64,000 nt of DNA from Bimastos eiseni (taxonomy: Eukaryota > Annelida > Clitellata > Crassiclitellata > Lumbricidae), in contig OY365808.1 in the NCBI GenBank assembly GCA_959347315.1, positions 5,780,787 through 5,844,786 of the forward strand, read 5' to 3'. A program made the translations under genes and the position numbers. Below are positions 1-11,600 of this stretch, one piece after another (the stretch's first letter is position 1; each line of letters opens with the position of its first letter). A model generated the notes under the pieces. The model searched no databases. It was not told the origin of the DNA and saw only the letters and a program-made list of their open reading frames with translations.

Positions 1-864
1 AAAAGTTTTTCCCTTTGATTTTCATTGGTATACCATACATATGTCGCTACTACCCGAAATTTACATACAAATGATTTAGGACCTCATGCTAAACTTCTGA
101 AAATTAGACAGTTTGCAGATATTTCCTCTATGTTTCCTATGTGACAATAAACCTAGGAAAAATTTTCATTTTATATATATTATGTGCAAATAATAAAAAA
201 CTGGTTTTCTGTTGAGTTAAAGCTGGTAATTCCGGGTAATTCCTCTTAATTGTAATAACGACTTCTATGAATCTATTATATTTAATTTTAAGTTTATCTG
301 AGTAGCCATTTTGAGAGCTCTGTCATATAAAGCAAGTTTAGAATAGAGTCAGATCCCATGATGTTGTGCTAAAAGTGATTATTGTTGACAACAATATCAC
401 AGTACAGAAACTGAAAGCAAACTTTCTGGCTCTATTCAACTTTAACTTTTTATTTATTCTCCTCATAATTGTTTTGAAAGCACATTACTATGCCTTGATA
501 AAAAATTTATTTACAGCACAATAATTTGAACAATGAATTGTCCATAAAAAACAGCCATTAGGCTTTGCTATTGTTCCTGAACTTTCTTTTAAATTTGGAC
601 AATGGACATATTTATTCACATACATTTACATATGAATAATTGAATATTTATAAATACATATATATATACAAATATGTATAATGCAAGATCTTTTATTTAT
701 TTCTAATTTGAGAATAGAAACTAGTCCTTCCAATGATGGTTTCTTTAGGCTAAACTTGCATTGGCATTGTTCAAATACACACCTAATCAGATTGAGTATT
801 GCTCGATACCATTATTTAGTACAGGACAGTTGTCCAAGGCAAGATATGGTAAAAAGGGCAGGTA
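1..864. other. non-coding, no gene seen
   Basis: AT-rich sequence with scattered stop codons in all frames. The longest open frames are short and show no recognisable domain or splice context. I see nothing specific apart from short TA runs near 655-670. Confidence 0.6.
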
Positions 865-1165
865 TAAGGCTGTCAAAAAATGTTGAAATCACGGCCCGGG
901 TACCCGTCAACTCGTGGAGCTAATACTCGGGTACCCGACCGCGTGGACATTTTGTTAGGAAATGTAGGGAATTGTGCATTTTTACGGAATGTCGGGCACC
1001 CAAGAACCAATTTCATTGCTCGGGCAGTCAGCTAATATGATCAACGGAACATTTTGTGGTATATGTTCAGGTAAAATTGCGCATTTTTATGGTACGTCGG
1101 GTACCCGAGAACCGATTTAACTGCCCGGGCAGTCAGCCTCGGGCGGGCACACGTTGACAGCCTTA
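865..1165. mobile_element. about 300-bp element with 12-bp inverted ends (MITE-like)
   Basis: The left end TAAGGCTGTCAA (865-876) is matched by its exact reverse complement at 1154-1165. Inside, a segment of about 75 bp is repeated twice (about 960-1035 and 1070-1135); each copy has a GCATTTTTA(C/T)GG core, a GTCGGGnACCC box and a CGGGCAGTCAGC box. The interior is more GC-rich than the flanks and carries several GGGTACCC or CCCGGG palindromes. There is no coding capacity and I saw no clear target-site duplication, so the superfamily is unassigned. Confidence 0.6.
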
Positions 1166-1908
1166 GTCAGATAATGAAGAGTAGGCAACAACCAGTCTGA
1201 TCTAATAACTTCCACAAGACAGCAATCTTATTTAACCATTTTAGAATAATTGAGTTCCAAGAGTAAGCTCATAGGACGCATAGGAAGTGCGTATTCTAAC
1301 AACGAAAACTTTTGACTCCTCAGATACAGCCATGTGAGTGGACATGTGTGTAGGTGTGCACGTGTCAGCGCATGCCTGTGTGCATTTAGATATGTAATCA
1401 TACCTGTATCAACCTAACATCATGCCCTGGGTCACCAACCAATCCGCTATCATGAAAGGCATTATCATACAGTTTCCTCTGAGAAAAATGCCCTCACTTC
1501 CCATGACTCAAAATTACCCTGAAAGACTTTAAAACCGTCCTGGCACTCAGCCAAAAGCGTTGTCAACACTGACCTCTTTGGTACATAGGAACCAAGAAGG
1601 GATCATCTCCATGGAGACTCCTGGGGGGCCTGGATATTGACGTTCACCCACACAAGGACTCACAGGGTTTGACAGCATAATGATTCCTTCTGATGGTAAT
1701 AACATCCTTTATACAGTTCTATCAGATGATTTAATTTTTAGTCGATTTGAGAATCACATCTGAGTGAGTCACATGGAGCCAGATGCATATGTATGCCACA
1801 GATTGGTCAAGTGCATAATTTTCTTAAGTGCATAGAAGTTGGCATTTTAATATACTTCAGGCGATTCATTCATTGAATCATTTCAAGAATTTATGTACGA
1901 ATCACCTC
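1166..1908. other. non-coding, no gene seen
   Basis: There is no convincing exon. A purine/pyrimidine-alternating stretch rich in TGTG and GCATG lies at about 1330-1390. The rest is ordinary unique-looking intergenic or intronic sequence. Confidence 0.5.
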
Positions 1909-1957
1909 ATGAATTTATATAGCACCCCTAAAGAAGACTATTCAGAGGAACTCCCAA
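1909..1957 (-). repeat. LINE 3'-tail copy
   Basis: Read on the minus strand this is GGGAG-TTCC-TCTGAATAGT followed by GGGTGCTATATAAATTC. It matches the 3' end of the degenerate LINE at about 36270-36315 and further tails elsewhere in the window. It is a 5'-truncated insertion of the same family; upstream similarity is too weak to delimit. Confidence 0.6.
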
Positions 1958-4193
1958 TCCAACCATGGCGATACTACTCTGGATGTGTGCATATTGCATT
2001 TGTGCATAATTCAGTCACATGCATAGTTGACACAGGTCCGTCATGCATTGCTGTGTATATCAATATTTACCTCTTAATTGCACAGGTCATCAGAACATTC
2101 TAGCCCCAAATATGCACCGGGACAGCAAACAACCTGCCCCACCACAATTTCGATCCTCCTGTACACCTCCCCAGCTTGGTTGGGGTACATCACCCGGAAA
2201 ACGAAATGAACTCCAGCCCCTTCTAAACTCCTGCCTCAGCAGGGAGGTAGCATGTGATGGCAGAGGCAGAAAATAGGCTTCTCCAGGTGGTAATCTGGAA
2301 TAAAAGTCATGTACTCTGTAGCCTGTTTCTGCCAACATGAAGACCCCATGACCTGGAACTGCCAAGAAAAGATGACCAGAGTTGCATCCCTCACGGGTGT
2401 TCTTTAAGAATTTACCAAAGAGTAGCGCTTTACCCTATTCAATATGATCACAAGATTTATTGCTGTCCTAGCATTCATCGATAGTAAAATCCGAAGGAAA
2501 TATTTTCCTGCTTTTAATGCGATAAATTGTGGTCTGCCAACTTACTATTTTTTCTATAAACAAAACAAATAAAAAATAAACAAATACTTACCACTTGGTA
2601 ACAGAGGCACATACAACTGGCCCCAGGGTGTTAAATGGCAGCTAGCTATTACATTGCATATTGTTCTATACCATTTATGTACAAGTATCAAAACATACAA
2701 AATACATTGATACAAACTTACACACATGTATACAAATATGCATATTACATATGCAAGTGATGGTATACATTCATAAATAAATATACAGTTGTCTACCATG
2801 TCACGTATAAAAACTGCTTTGCTGAGGGGCAGAATAATTGTCATCAACAAAAAAAACAAGCCTCAGGATGGTATAGACACACAATGGGCACAAGCCTTAC
2901 AAAAAGATTCAGTTAATACATTGTTCAATTGTTCATGGCATGTAATGACAGCAGAACATAATTATGCCATAACAATAATTAGGATGTAGCAATCAGCGAG
3001 GCCCAATGGTGAAACATTCAAATATGATCTATAAGTGCACCACAGCTAAGAGAATGTATCCGGTTTTCGGTTTTTCTGGTTAAAAAACATCAACTAAAAC
3101 AGCATATATCCAATATATGGGAATGGTTAACAAGTATCCAACCCGATTCCCCTGTTTTGGGTATTAGGTCTTAGCAGAAGATGTGAGAAAAATTTGGAAG
3201 AGAATTCCACCAGAGTTATGAAGTATCAATGAAGATAAAGATATGAAAACTTCAGACAATCGGAAATCAATAACTGAAACCAAATGGCCATTGTAATTAT
3301 AAACTTAACAACTTCAAATACCATTTAATAGCTTGGTGTGTGAAAACCAACTTATTCAGCAATGTTGACGTGTCATGTCAAGTTAGAGGGGTTGTTGAGG
3401 GATGCCCACATTATAAATAACGTAAACTACATGTAACTGAAAGAAGCTCCAGAAGTCATAACCTAGAAAAAGCCTTCTGCTAGTAGAAGCCATAAAGCTG
3501 AGATCAGAGAGACAAACAATTTAGAAACTGTTACTTAATTCCCAAAAAAACTGACAGATGAGTGGCTAAAAAGCTAGGCAAACTTATAGAATTTCAACCC
3601 TCATTATAGCCATGCAATCAATTAGAAATTCTTCCATCAAGGCATAAGCCACACATGCTCTGCATACGTTGCCACCCGAAATACATTAAAATCATGTTTG
3701 AGATGATAATATATGACAGCAGGCATTACGCAACAGGTTAAAGTGAGCTAATTGTTTCGTGACGGTAGGAGTTCAACAGTCCAAGGATAGCAAGGAGAAG
3801 ACATGATTCAATATGAGTAACCAAATGATGTGATTGCTAAAAAACAATTAAATTTATCAGAATTTCAGGATCTGACATTTGTCATAATATTTTAAATGTA
3901 ACAAGCGGTTTTATTATATCAGATCCTTCCAGCATATCGTAAAATGCTGAGGAGCAACGTCCAATTTTTACCTGGCTTCTCTAATGGACTAAGACACTGA
4001 CTACATCTAGGGTGTGAACTGTTTCATACTAAATGCTTCAACAAAATAATGAATAATGAACAGCAATGACTAGCTACAACCATTGGAACGGAAAATAGAG
4101 GCCATTCCAAATGGATCCAAAGGGAGGTAATTCCATGAGGATGGCCAAACCACTGAAAAATCATGATATTATCTAAGCAACTGACAGACAAAC
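1958..4193. other. non-coding, possibly an intron of the minus-strand gene
   Basis: The only minus-strand exon that I can define is at 4194-4762, so this region may be its downstream intron. Open frames at 2043-2365 overlap on both strands and are compositionally low-grade. I do not call a gene here. Confidence 0.5.
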
Positions 4194-4762
4194 CTGACTA
4201 ATTCTGTTCTGGTCGCCCTTGAAAGTCTTGACCGGAACCTGTGGAGGAGTCTTCTTCACTGTCAACAGTCGTTGCGATCTACCGACAGCAGGCGGTGACA
4301 GACCGTCTCTTTCCATGTCAAAATTGAATCGACAGTGTGAGAAACGGTCAGATTTATTGAAGTCAATTGAGCATTTGCTACCAGGTGTCACAGACCTCCT
4401 CATATCATACGCTGCAGATTCTTGTTGTTCGAGGGCGAATATAATGGAGTGAACAGGTGGAACCCATTCCACCAGTCCATCGTTCTCCGAACTATTATCC
4501 ATCGTTGAGTCTCTCCGACTGCCACCCACCATATTGCTATCTGTTTCAGTGGTCAGCTTACAGTTGGATCGATCAAAGCAGCCTTGACCTGCAGCCAATC
4601 CGCCTTCGAGCGTATCATGGCTGGAGAGCGTCTTTTCCTTGGAAGAAGTCTTTCGTGGGGGTTTTGGTGGTACGAGGCGAATGGTAGAAACCGACCGGAT
4701 GCTGTTCCTCTGCTTTCCTTGTTCGCTGCCTTCAGTGCTGTCAATATGTGGGATTGATTTAT
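4194..4762 (-). CDS. probable internal coding exon, unidentified proline/serine-rich protein (partial)
   Basis: A 569-nt exon of a minus-strand gene. The acceptor is a strong pyrimidine tract ending TTTCCAG (intron ends at 4763). The donor is CAG|GTTTGT (exon ends at 4194). The first two bases complete a split codon and the exon ends in phase 0, with 189 whole codons open between. The protein is polar and disordered-looking. It has two SH3-ligand-like patches, VPPKPPRKTSSKE near the start and KKTPPQVPVK near the end, and a hydrophobic stretch WVPPVHSIIFALEQQES in the middle. Such features suit a signalling adaptor or scaffold, but no domain is recognisable and I do not assign a family. A methionine lies upstream in frame at 4788-4790, but the splice acceptor inside that frame makes an internal exon more likely. 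I could not place the neighbouring exons. Confidence 0.65.
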
Positions 4763-6865
4763 CTGGAAAGGAAAAATTCACACAATTCACACTCTCTCAA
4801 AAGTTACCAGTATCACCCAACATTTACAACAGTCTGAAGGCTACATTGATCAGGAAAGTATAACATTTGAGTGAGCATTTTTTCAACCAGACTCTCAATC
4901 AGATGATAATTTATACTTTCACATGCAGCAACTATTGACAGTATTATTATAATGGTGCTATAGAAGTCATTATGTTCGATTAAATTATGTAGAGCAAGTA
5001 GTTCCTTTTGGAAATAACCTTTAGTTCATGCACACATGTTGGCAAAAGTTCAAACCAGGAAGTAATTACGGTTTAATAAAAGCATAACGAGAGAGTCAAT
5101 ACAATCTATCATATGAATTAATAAATTATACATTCTACTTGTGATAGAGTGTTTTGTTGAGGTCCTCCCAAGCCGACAGCATTCTATGACTCTACACACC
5201 ATCAATGTTCACCACAATTTTTGCCCTTCCCCCATCTTGACAACCCAGATTCTGACCCTTGGCAATAAAAACAGAACAAACTATTAAGGTGCCACTGTAT
5301 AAGCTGGTCTTCCACACTCATATCCACAATAGCAAGTTAAGACTTATGTAAACTATCTTCTCTTACAAGAATAGTTCGATGTGAGAGGCGCTTTACAAAT
5401 GTTCATGTACAAATAAAATAGATTAATATTAGGATAATAATAATAATATTGATATCGGTTTTTGGGGCAAACCGACTATCGAATATCAAAAACCGATTTT
5501 AAACCGATTATTGGTTTTTATTGGTATTCTTTGAAAAATATTGTAAATTGTAATATGCATTATTTTATGTATTACATATCGCACATTAGGGCATAACCGG
5601 GTCATCCTTTTTCAGTTTAATCCAATGTGCAGTCAAGATGACGATACTTTCGGTCGACTTTATTCTCCTATGTATGCGATTAAGTAGCTTTTGCACTTAA
5701 TAGCTGGTGGTTGTATTTCATCTGATCCCAAATGGAATAACATCAAAGCATCCTCTCAGATCCTCTGACGTTTTTACTCGTCGTGTTATTCCCTATCACT
5801 TTACTTTTCATAATTGAACTCTGTAATAGTCTTTTGCTTGTCTGACGGGATTAATAAAAAAAGATGGTTATGGTTATGGTCATTGGACCACAATGGCTAA
5901 ATCCAGATTCTCTGCAGCATTGGTTCCTCTTTGCTATATCATCTTTTCTGGTTGCATCTCTGTCTCTTTCTCTCACTTAAAAACCTATCTTTTCTCTTGA
6001 GGTACATCGCACTGAAGTGCTCTCTAAATGATCAGATACAATACAAAATGTAATAGTAACTACTAGTCTGTAAGTATTGGTGTTCTAAGCCAATTTCAAC
6101 ATAATTATTCTGCACTCTAATCAATAATTAATCACAATTGCCTTTCTTTGTTCCATTAATTACAATGCCTTAATTAGAATATCAGATGAAACTCGTTTTG
6201 TTTCCTCCATGCTCATCGTTGACTTTCTGCAACAACATACTCACTCGCTCGCACTTCTCTCTTGCAAGATGATGACGATAATGATGATGATGATTTCTAT
6301 AAAGCAGCAAAATGTCACATGCCATTACAAGGGCAGAGATACAAGCCTAAATGCCAACCCAAGAAATCATTTACTTCAAGAGCTGAACACTTCTGTGGAC
6401 AATCAGGCCCTATGAATGAATGAAAGCCCCATTCTACTTCCAACTAGGACCCTGCCTAGTCTAAAGTCATATTTGTGCAAAGACAATAAGACAAACTCTA
6501 GGACCGTAATTAGGCCAATAACTATTTAAGTATATTTATGCACAGCATATTATAAGTATAATCGGTATATATATATATATACACATGCCCAGTATGCTTA
6601 TATGTAGACTGAAATTGCATTTCGCTTCTTGGAAATGTAACACTGAACATGTCAGCCATAAATAATGTTTGCACTGAATGTGACCAACAGCATGAGAAGA
6701 AAGCTCACTCTTATCTGTCTGACAAACGGATACATCCTGATGACCAAAGGACAAGTTTTTCACAACACACCCAGCAGCAGAGCAATGGCAAACACAACGA
6801 TGCTCAGAGCTGAGGAAATGACTTTGCTTCCCATATTCCCTAGGGTTGACTAATCCTTCTTTCGC
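4763..6865. other. non-coding, possibly an intron upstream of the minus-strand exon
   Basis: There is no supported exon. At about 5447-5525 a cluster of (C)CGATT(A/T)T and AAACCGA repeats in both orientations (ATCGGTTTTTGG, AAACCGATT) looks like a remnant of an inverted-repeat element. A similar TCCGGTTTTCGGTTTTT patch lies at about 3058-3080. Confidence 0.45.
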
Positions 6866-6954
6866 TAGGTGGCAACGTTGGTTAAATCCGATGAATAATT
6901 AAATGGGTGTCCGGCAATGAATCCTGCATTTGACTCCTGTAATAACTTGTCATC
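6866..6954 (+). repeat. tRNA-like SINE fragment, family A
   Basis: It contains AGGTGGCAACGTTGGTTAAA and ends CTCCTGTAATAACTTG. It aligns over its length with 23443-23539 (GGTGGCGGCGTTGGCTAAA ... TTCGAATCCTGTAATAACTTG). The B-box-like TTTGACTCC here is a decayed form of TTCGAATCC in the other copy. Two independent copies with shared ends and polymerase III-type boxes support a SINE. Confidence 0.55.
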
Positions 6955-7084
6955 ATTCGTACATGCTATACTTGTGATCATACTGCGGTTTTTAAGTGTG
7001 AAATTAATGGCGATATTATTAAATTGTAATTATTAGCATGATATGTTGTTAGCACAAGCAAGGAAGTCACCTCAATGGCCCAGT

Positions 7085-7270
7085 CTTGTTCACTGCAAGA
7101 TATGGTAACCAATTGGTTAGGTCACTCATCTTCCAAACACAGCACAGGTTCTAATCCACCCTCAGATGGTAACGTGTCTGGATCTTGAGCAAGTCCTTCG
7201 CTCAATACATGTCACTGACTGTATGGACCTCAAGCAATTCAATCGCTCACAATTACTCAACGTCATTGAA
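7085..7270 (+). repeat. tRNA-derived SINE-like repeat
   Basis: The A-box-like segment GGTAACCAATTGGTTAGGTC (7104-7123) is followed 24 bases later by the B-box-like GGTTCTAATCC (7147-7157), one base off the canonical GGTTCGAATCC. The rest is a non-tRNA body. It cannot fold as an intact tRNA, so it is called a SINE rather than a tRNA gene. Confidence 0.5.
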
Positions 7271-9149
7271 TGATGGTTGGTCACAATACAGTGATGCTAA
7301 ACATATGCTAAACATATGCATAATAAAAATAATTCATGACTTTTGAGATTTGTCCAAACAAACAGAAACAAGAGACAAAACCCATAAATGAAAATAATTT
7401 GAAACAGAAAGCCCTAAGAGGAAGTAGGAAACAAATTGTGTGCAAAATGGTTAACATCCAGCTTTTTATCCTTACATAGCTATGCATTGGTGCTGTAAGT
7501 TTCTTCATTTCTTAAGAACATTATCATTAAATCCCATATTAGTGATTACAAGTATTTTGCAACCTTTTTTGGGTTCCTTCTAGCGGGAAATTCCTCCCTT
7601 CAGTTCTTCCTTCGGTCCTCCATGTTTTCCATCATTCTTCCTGTTAAGTTGTGCTCTGTTATACCTTTTTAAGCCAATTTTTGCTTATGTTGCTATGAAG
7701 CCACATGTCTGTAGTTTATTTGTTTGTGCTAGTATTGTTAGATAACAATAAACAAGTTAAACGAGCAAAGATAAACCAAATCCTTTAATTAGACAAAGAA
7801 TTAAAGTTATAAATGCAGCTAAAATCATGCGATCGACTCATCTCAAAATGAACTTAAAACTAATCTGTCTCAGTGTCTAAACGACCGCAGCTTCAACTAA
7901 ATGACAACTTCTGCATATAAACAAATAAACAATATACAATACAATATGTATGTAATATGTATGCATATATGAGACTTTTATGAGTGTATGCATTTATGTA
8001 TGAAATATATATACTGAACACTAAACAGGACCTTTTCAGTGTTTCACAAAAGCACTGCAAATAGGACATTCTCACCCATCTTTGGAACATGCATTCTCCT
8101 TCAACTCAATCCGCCAGTCTCTCATCCTCTTTCGCTTTACTCAAAACCTGGTTATTCTCATGCGACATCATGCACTGGGAGGGCATCTAACCCAGTGCTT
8201 AGCTATAATACAAATAACCTTCATGAAATAAAAACCTGTTGAGCATGTTGCTGTCAATGGTGCTGACCAAAGTAATATTGATTATCACAACATGTGGTTA
8301 TCTGGAAACTGCTAAAGTGAATGCTAATTTACTTAATCAACTTAATCCTAACTATTTTCAAACATAAACTGAAGTGAAACCAAGTAACCAAACACCCATA
8401 AATAACAAAACCGAGGTAACTTTGCGTTTTGGTCAAAGTCGTGTAGCAAATACAGGAAAACTCCAGTTAGCTGATACTCTCTATATGGACAATACAGTTT
8501 CACTACACAGAAAGAGATGTAATGTATTAGCTCTTTCATATGAACAGATGTAATGTATTAGCTCCTATATGTGTATACTTAGAATATCTTGATTAGTTAA
8601 CTAGTTAAGACAAAAACTTCTGTTAACTGCACTTTGACCTACTGCTGATTAACATTTCATGGAAAGGGTAGGCCCGGATATAGCGGGGTCTTTGGGTCCC
8701 TTAGGGTCATTCATTTTCCCTATTGTCCGGTCCCTTATAATATTATGTTATTGCTAAAATGTTCTTTTGTACAGCTTTTTCGTTTTTCTACTTGTTATGC
8801 AATAACAGCATACAATATAAACTAGATCAATAAAAACATATTTGATTTGATTGATATCTAGTGTGTATGACTTCAGTTATAAATTAATTAATTGTTAATG
8901 AGAAACTTGGAAAGCATGAGTTCCTAATACGTGGGAAACCAAAAGAAAGTGTAATCACTTCAATACCCAGACGATCATTAGTCTGTTGAGAGGGACACAT
9001 AGGCTGCAGTGGAAAGGCCTGTTGAAAAAGACAGGAGCTGAGACAGAATAAAAGGTCAAGTTCAAATAGTCTAAATCTAATTTACATACTACCTCAAACA
9101 TCCAGCATTGGATAATAATAATGAAGACGACAAGAATGTTGGGGTGGGA
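7271..9149. other. non-coding, no gene seen
   Basis: AT-rich sequence. Open frames are short and lack splice or domain support. Nothing else specific. Confidence 0.5.
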
Positions 9150-9260
9150 GTGAAGTGGCTGAATGGTAGAACACTGATGTAAAGTGCTGGACACCAAGCA
9201 CGAATTGGGATCGATACCCATTACTCCATAGCATTCATTCGCTAGGCGGTATTGGTAAAA
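9150..9260 (+). repeat. tRNA-derived SINE-like repeat
   Basis: The A-box-like TGGCTGAATGGTAG (9156-9169) and B-box-like GGATCGATACC (9208-9218) are spaced as in a tRNA with a variable arm. The flanks are non-tRNA. The A box is good but the acceptor stem does not pair, so a pseudogene or SINE head is likelier than a working tRNA. Confidence 0.5.
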
Positions 9261-9559
9261 TGTTACCATTGTGTCATGTAATCTTACTGTGTATTGTAAA
9301 TTTGAATTAATAAAGAATATTATCGTTATTGTTATTATCATCCACTATTATCGCAACATATCACAATACAGACTCATACCTCATGATGTAGTTAGTTAGC
9401 TGACTCTCATAAAATATCTGGCCCATGGTCAATGCCTTTTTAAATCAGAATGATCACATCCTGTTGCACTGCTAGTCTAACCACGATAACTAACATCAAA
9501 TGATTTTCTCAATCCTGGGCTAGAGTTATTTATCATTTCGATCTAGAAACAGGTCCTGC

Positions 9560-9670
9560 GCAAAAGCTGGTTGTAATGTAATGTAATGTAAATCCTCGAA
9601 AATTTCTCAGCGCCTACAAAAGCCACGTCAGGGAGACCATCTTATTCACCGGCGCTAAGCTATCGACTAA
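9560..9670. repeat. SINE-like repeat, family B, with TGTAA tail
   Basis: A TGTAATGTAATGTAATG run (about 9572-9588) is followed by AAATC...AAAGCCACGTCAGGGAGACC. The same order recurs at about 12905-12985 and, more diverged, at about 18225-18310. Three dispersed copies define a repeat family. On the opposite strand the pentamer run would be a 3' tail. Confidence 0.5.
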
Positions 9671-10180
9671 GCTATGTCTGAGATGTGTAGAAATAACCCC
9701 GATACCAAATGCTTGCCGCAGTAGGCCCATAGAAGTTGTATGGAACCTTGTGCATTGTAACATTAAACATAGTTTTATGTACATTGAAAAATTTCTGCAT
9801 TATCTCAAACCAAATATTGTACTACAACCCACAACACAGGATGTAAACAAACCTACCTCCCATGATGAAGACATTTGCTTCGCTTAACCGCAATCATTTG
9901 CACTATAAATCCTAAAATCCAGATGGTCACCAGTTACTCCTGGTCATTGTCCTCGCAAACTTTTATTCGCTACAACTGAACTGAGATACATTTATTCGTA
10001 ATAACTTCATCTTCCGACCCATAAAAAATGTCCAGCATCCTAAGCTCGGCATCAAGAAGTAACCGGAAACTCATCGAGTTTAAGTTAATGCTGTATTCCT
10101 TTCGGCAGGTCAACTTGTACTTGACTAGTGACTACTTGCCAAATAAAAAAATCATTTAAAATAATTCATTACCAATCAGA
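9671..10180. other. non-coding, no gene seen
   Basis: No exon or named repeat could be supported. Confidence 0.5.
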
Positions 10181-10182
10181 GG

Positions 10183-10300
10183 CGTAACAGTACTAACTAG
10201 GAGGGAAGGGGGACTTGTCTCCTCGGGTGCCGAGTTGGAAGGGGCGCCAAAATGAGGATGGGCGCCGAGTTGGAAGGGGCGCCAGAATGAGGATTAAAAC
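10183..10300. repeat. hAT-like terminal sequence with 34-bp tandem duplication
   Basis: It begins CAGAGGCGTAAC, close to the CAGAGGTGTAACAAG end of the element at 21034. It then contains two adjacent copies of G(G/T)GCCGAGTTGGAAGGGGCGCC-A(A/G)AATGAGGAT. No matching right end was found, so the element is truncated or rearranged. Confidence 0.4.
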
Positions 10301-10375
10301 TACTGTTTTTAATTTTTATGCTAACTAATTTATGATTTGATCCCAATTAACTGAAGAACGTTGCTTGACTTTAAT

Positions 10376-11600
10376 TACAGTAATGGACACTTTTAACTAC
10401 TGTAGTTATCAACTAGTGTTATAACTACTATAACAGTAATTGCTTAGTGGCTATAACTAGTTTTTAAGAAGTAGTTTAAAATAGTTATAACTACTTTTAT
10501 CAAGTAGTTTTAAGTTAAGGACAATATTTCGCATTAACTACATTGTCCCCTATTAACTAGTTCCGTCTTACAGGAATTTATATTATTTCACAACAAACAT
10601 GGACGTTGCCCATAACAATCTCATGAGTAAATTCGCTATGTAATTGTTTCATAGAAATTGCGCATTTGCTTCTGCGAGGAAGTTGGTTCCTCTCAGAACT
10701 ATAAAGAAAGCCTAAGGCATTATACTTACCTGGAGATCGTTGCGCGATAAGAACTAGAGTAAAGCAGTCGTAGAGGGCGCTGGGGCGTATGATTCAGGGT
10801 TAAGGAATGAGGAAAACAACCAGATGACCACAAGTGGGCGGCCCGTTACAAATGGATCTGAGAGAGAGGTGATTGTCGAGNNNNNNNNNNNNNNNNNNNN
10901 NNNNNNNNNNNNNNNNNNNNNNNNNNNNNNNNNNNNNNNNNNNNNNNNNNNNNNNNNNNNNNNNNNNNNNNNNNNNNNNNNNNNNNNNNNNNNNNNNNNN
11001 NNNNNNNNNNNNNNNNNNNNNNNNNNNNNNNNNNNNNNNNNNNNNNNNNNNNNNNNNNNNNNNNNNNNNNNNNNNNNNNNACAAGAAATTGAAGAAGCAC
11101 GGTTGATGCAGACAGCAAAAGGTGAGATATACAGTGATATAGTACGTATATCACTTGTAGTATATATATATATATATCTATATATACACTACTTTGTGAT
11201 TTTGAACATTAACATTTTCTAAGAGGTTTACAGTTCTGGACTTATAGTAGGCTAGACATTTTTGTAGTTCTAACAAGTTACTTGGCTTATGTTACTGCTA
11301 AAACTGTGCTCTGATCAAGGTGTTTAATTTGTAGCATGTGCTAGTAGTTCTCGTCCTAGTTAGTTTACGATTAGATATGCGTTTCTGATCATTTTTATTA
11401 CTTACGTTGAATATGCCCAATTAGGCCCAATACTGGCAATAAATTTGCATACTGCTTGGTGACTATCAATGCACCATGACATAACATTAACAAAGTAGTT
11501 TCAAAAGTAGTTATAACTACTTGTCATGGGAAGTAGTTAAATAGTGATTATAACTACATATTTTGATAGTAGTTTTAACTACTAGGCCTAGTCAAGTAGT
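10376..11600. mobile_element. possible element with AGTTATAACTAC palindromes on both flanks, interrupted by gap
   Basis: Between about 10376-10560 and again at about 11490-11600 the motif (A)GTAGTTATAACTAC and its halves recur many times. At 11505-11522 it forms a perfect 18-bp palindrome, AAGTAGTTATAACTACTT. The two clusters surround about 930 bp that include the assembly gap. Clustered palindromic boxes at both ends fit a DNA transposon with subterminal repeats. The exact ends and class are not determined. Confidence 0.45.
10881..11080. other. assembly gap (200 N)
   Basis: Exactly 200 undetermined bases. Any open frame spanning it is an artefact. Confidence 1.

Noticed and set aside
7104..7157. 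Functional tRNA gene
   Set aside because: B-box mismatch and no cloverleaf; called SINE-like.
10800..11222. Open frames across the N run
   Set aside because: They span undetermined bases and have no independent support.
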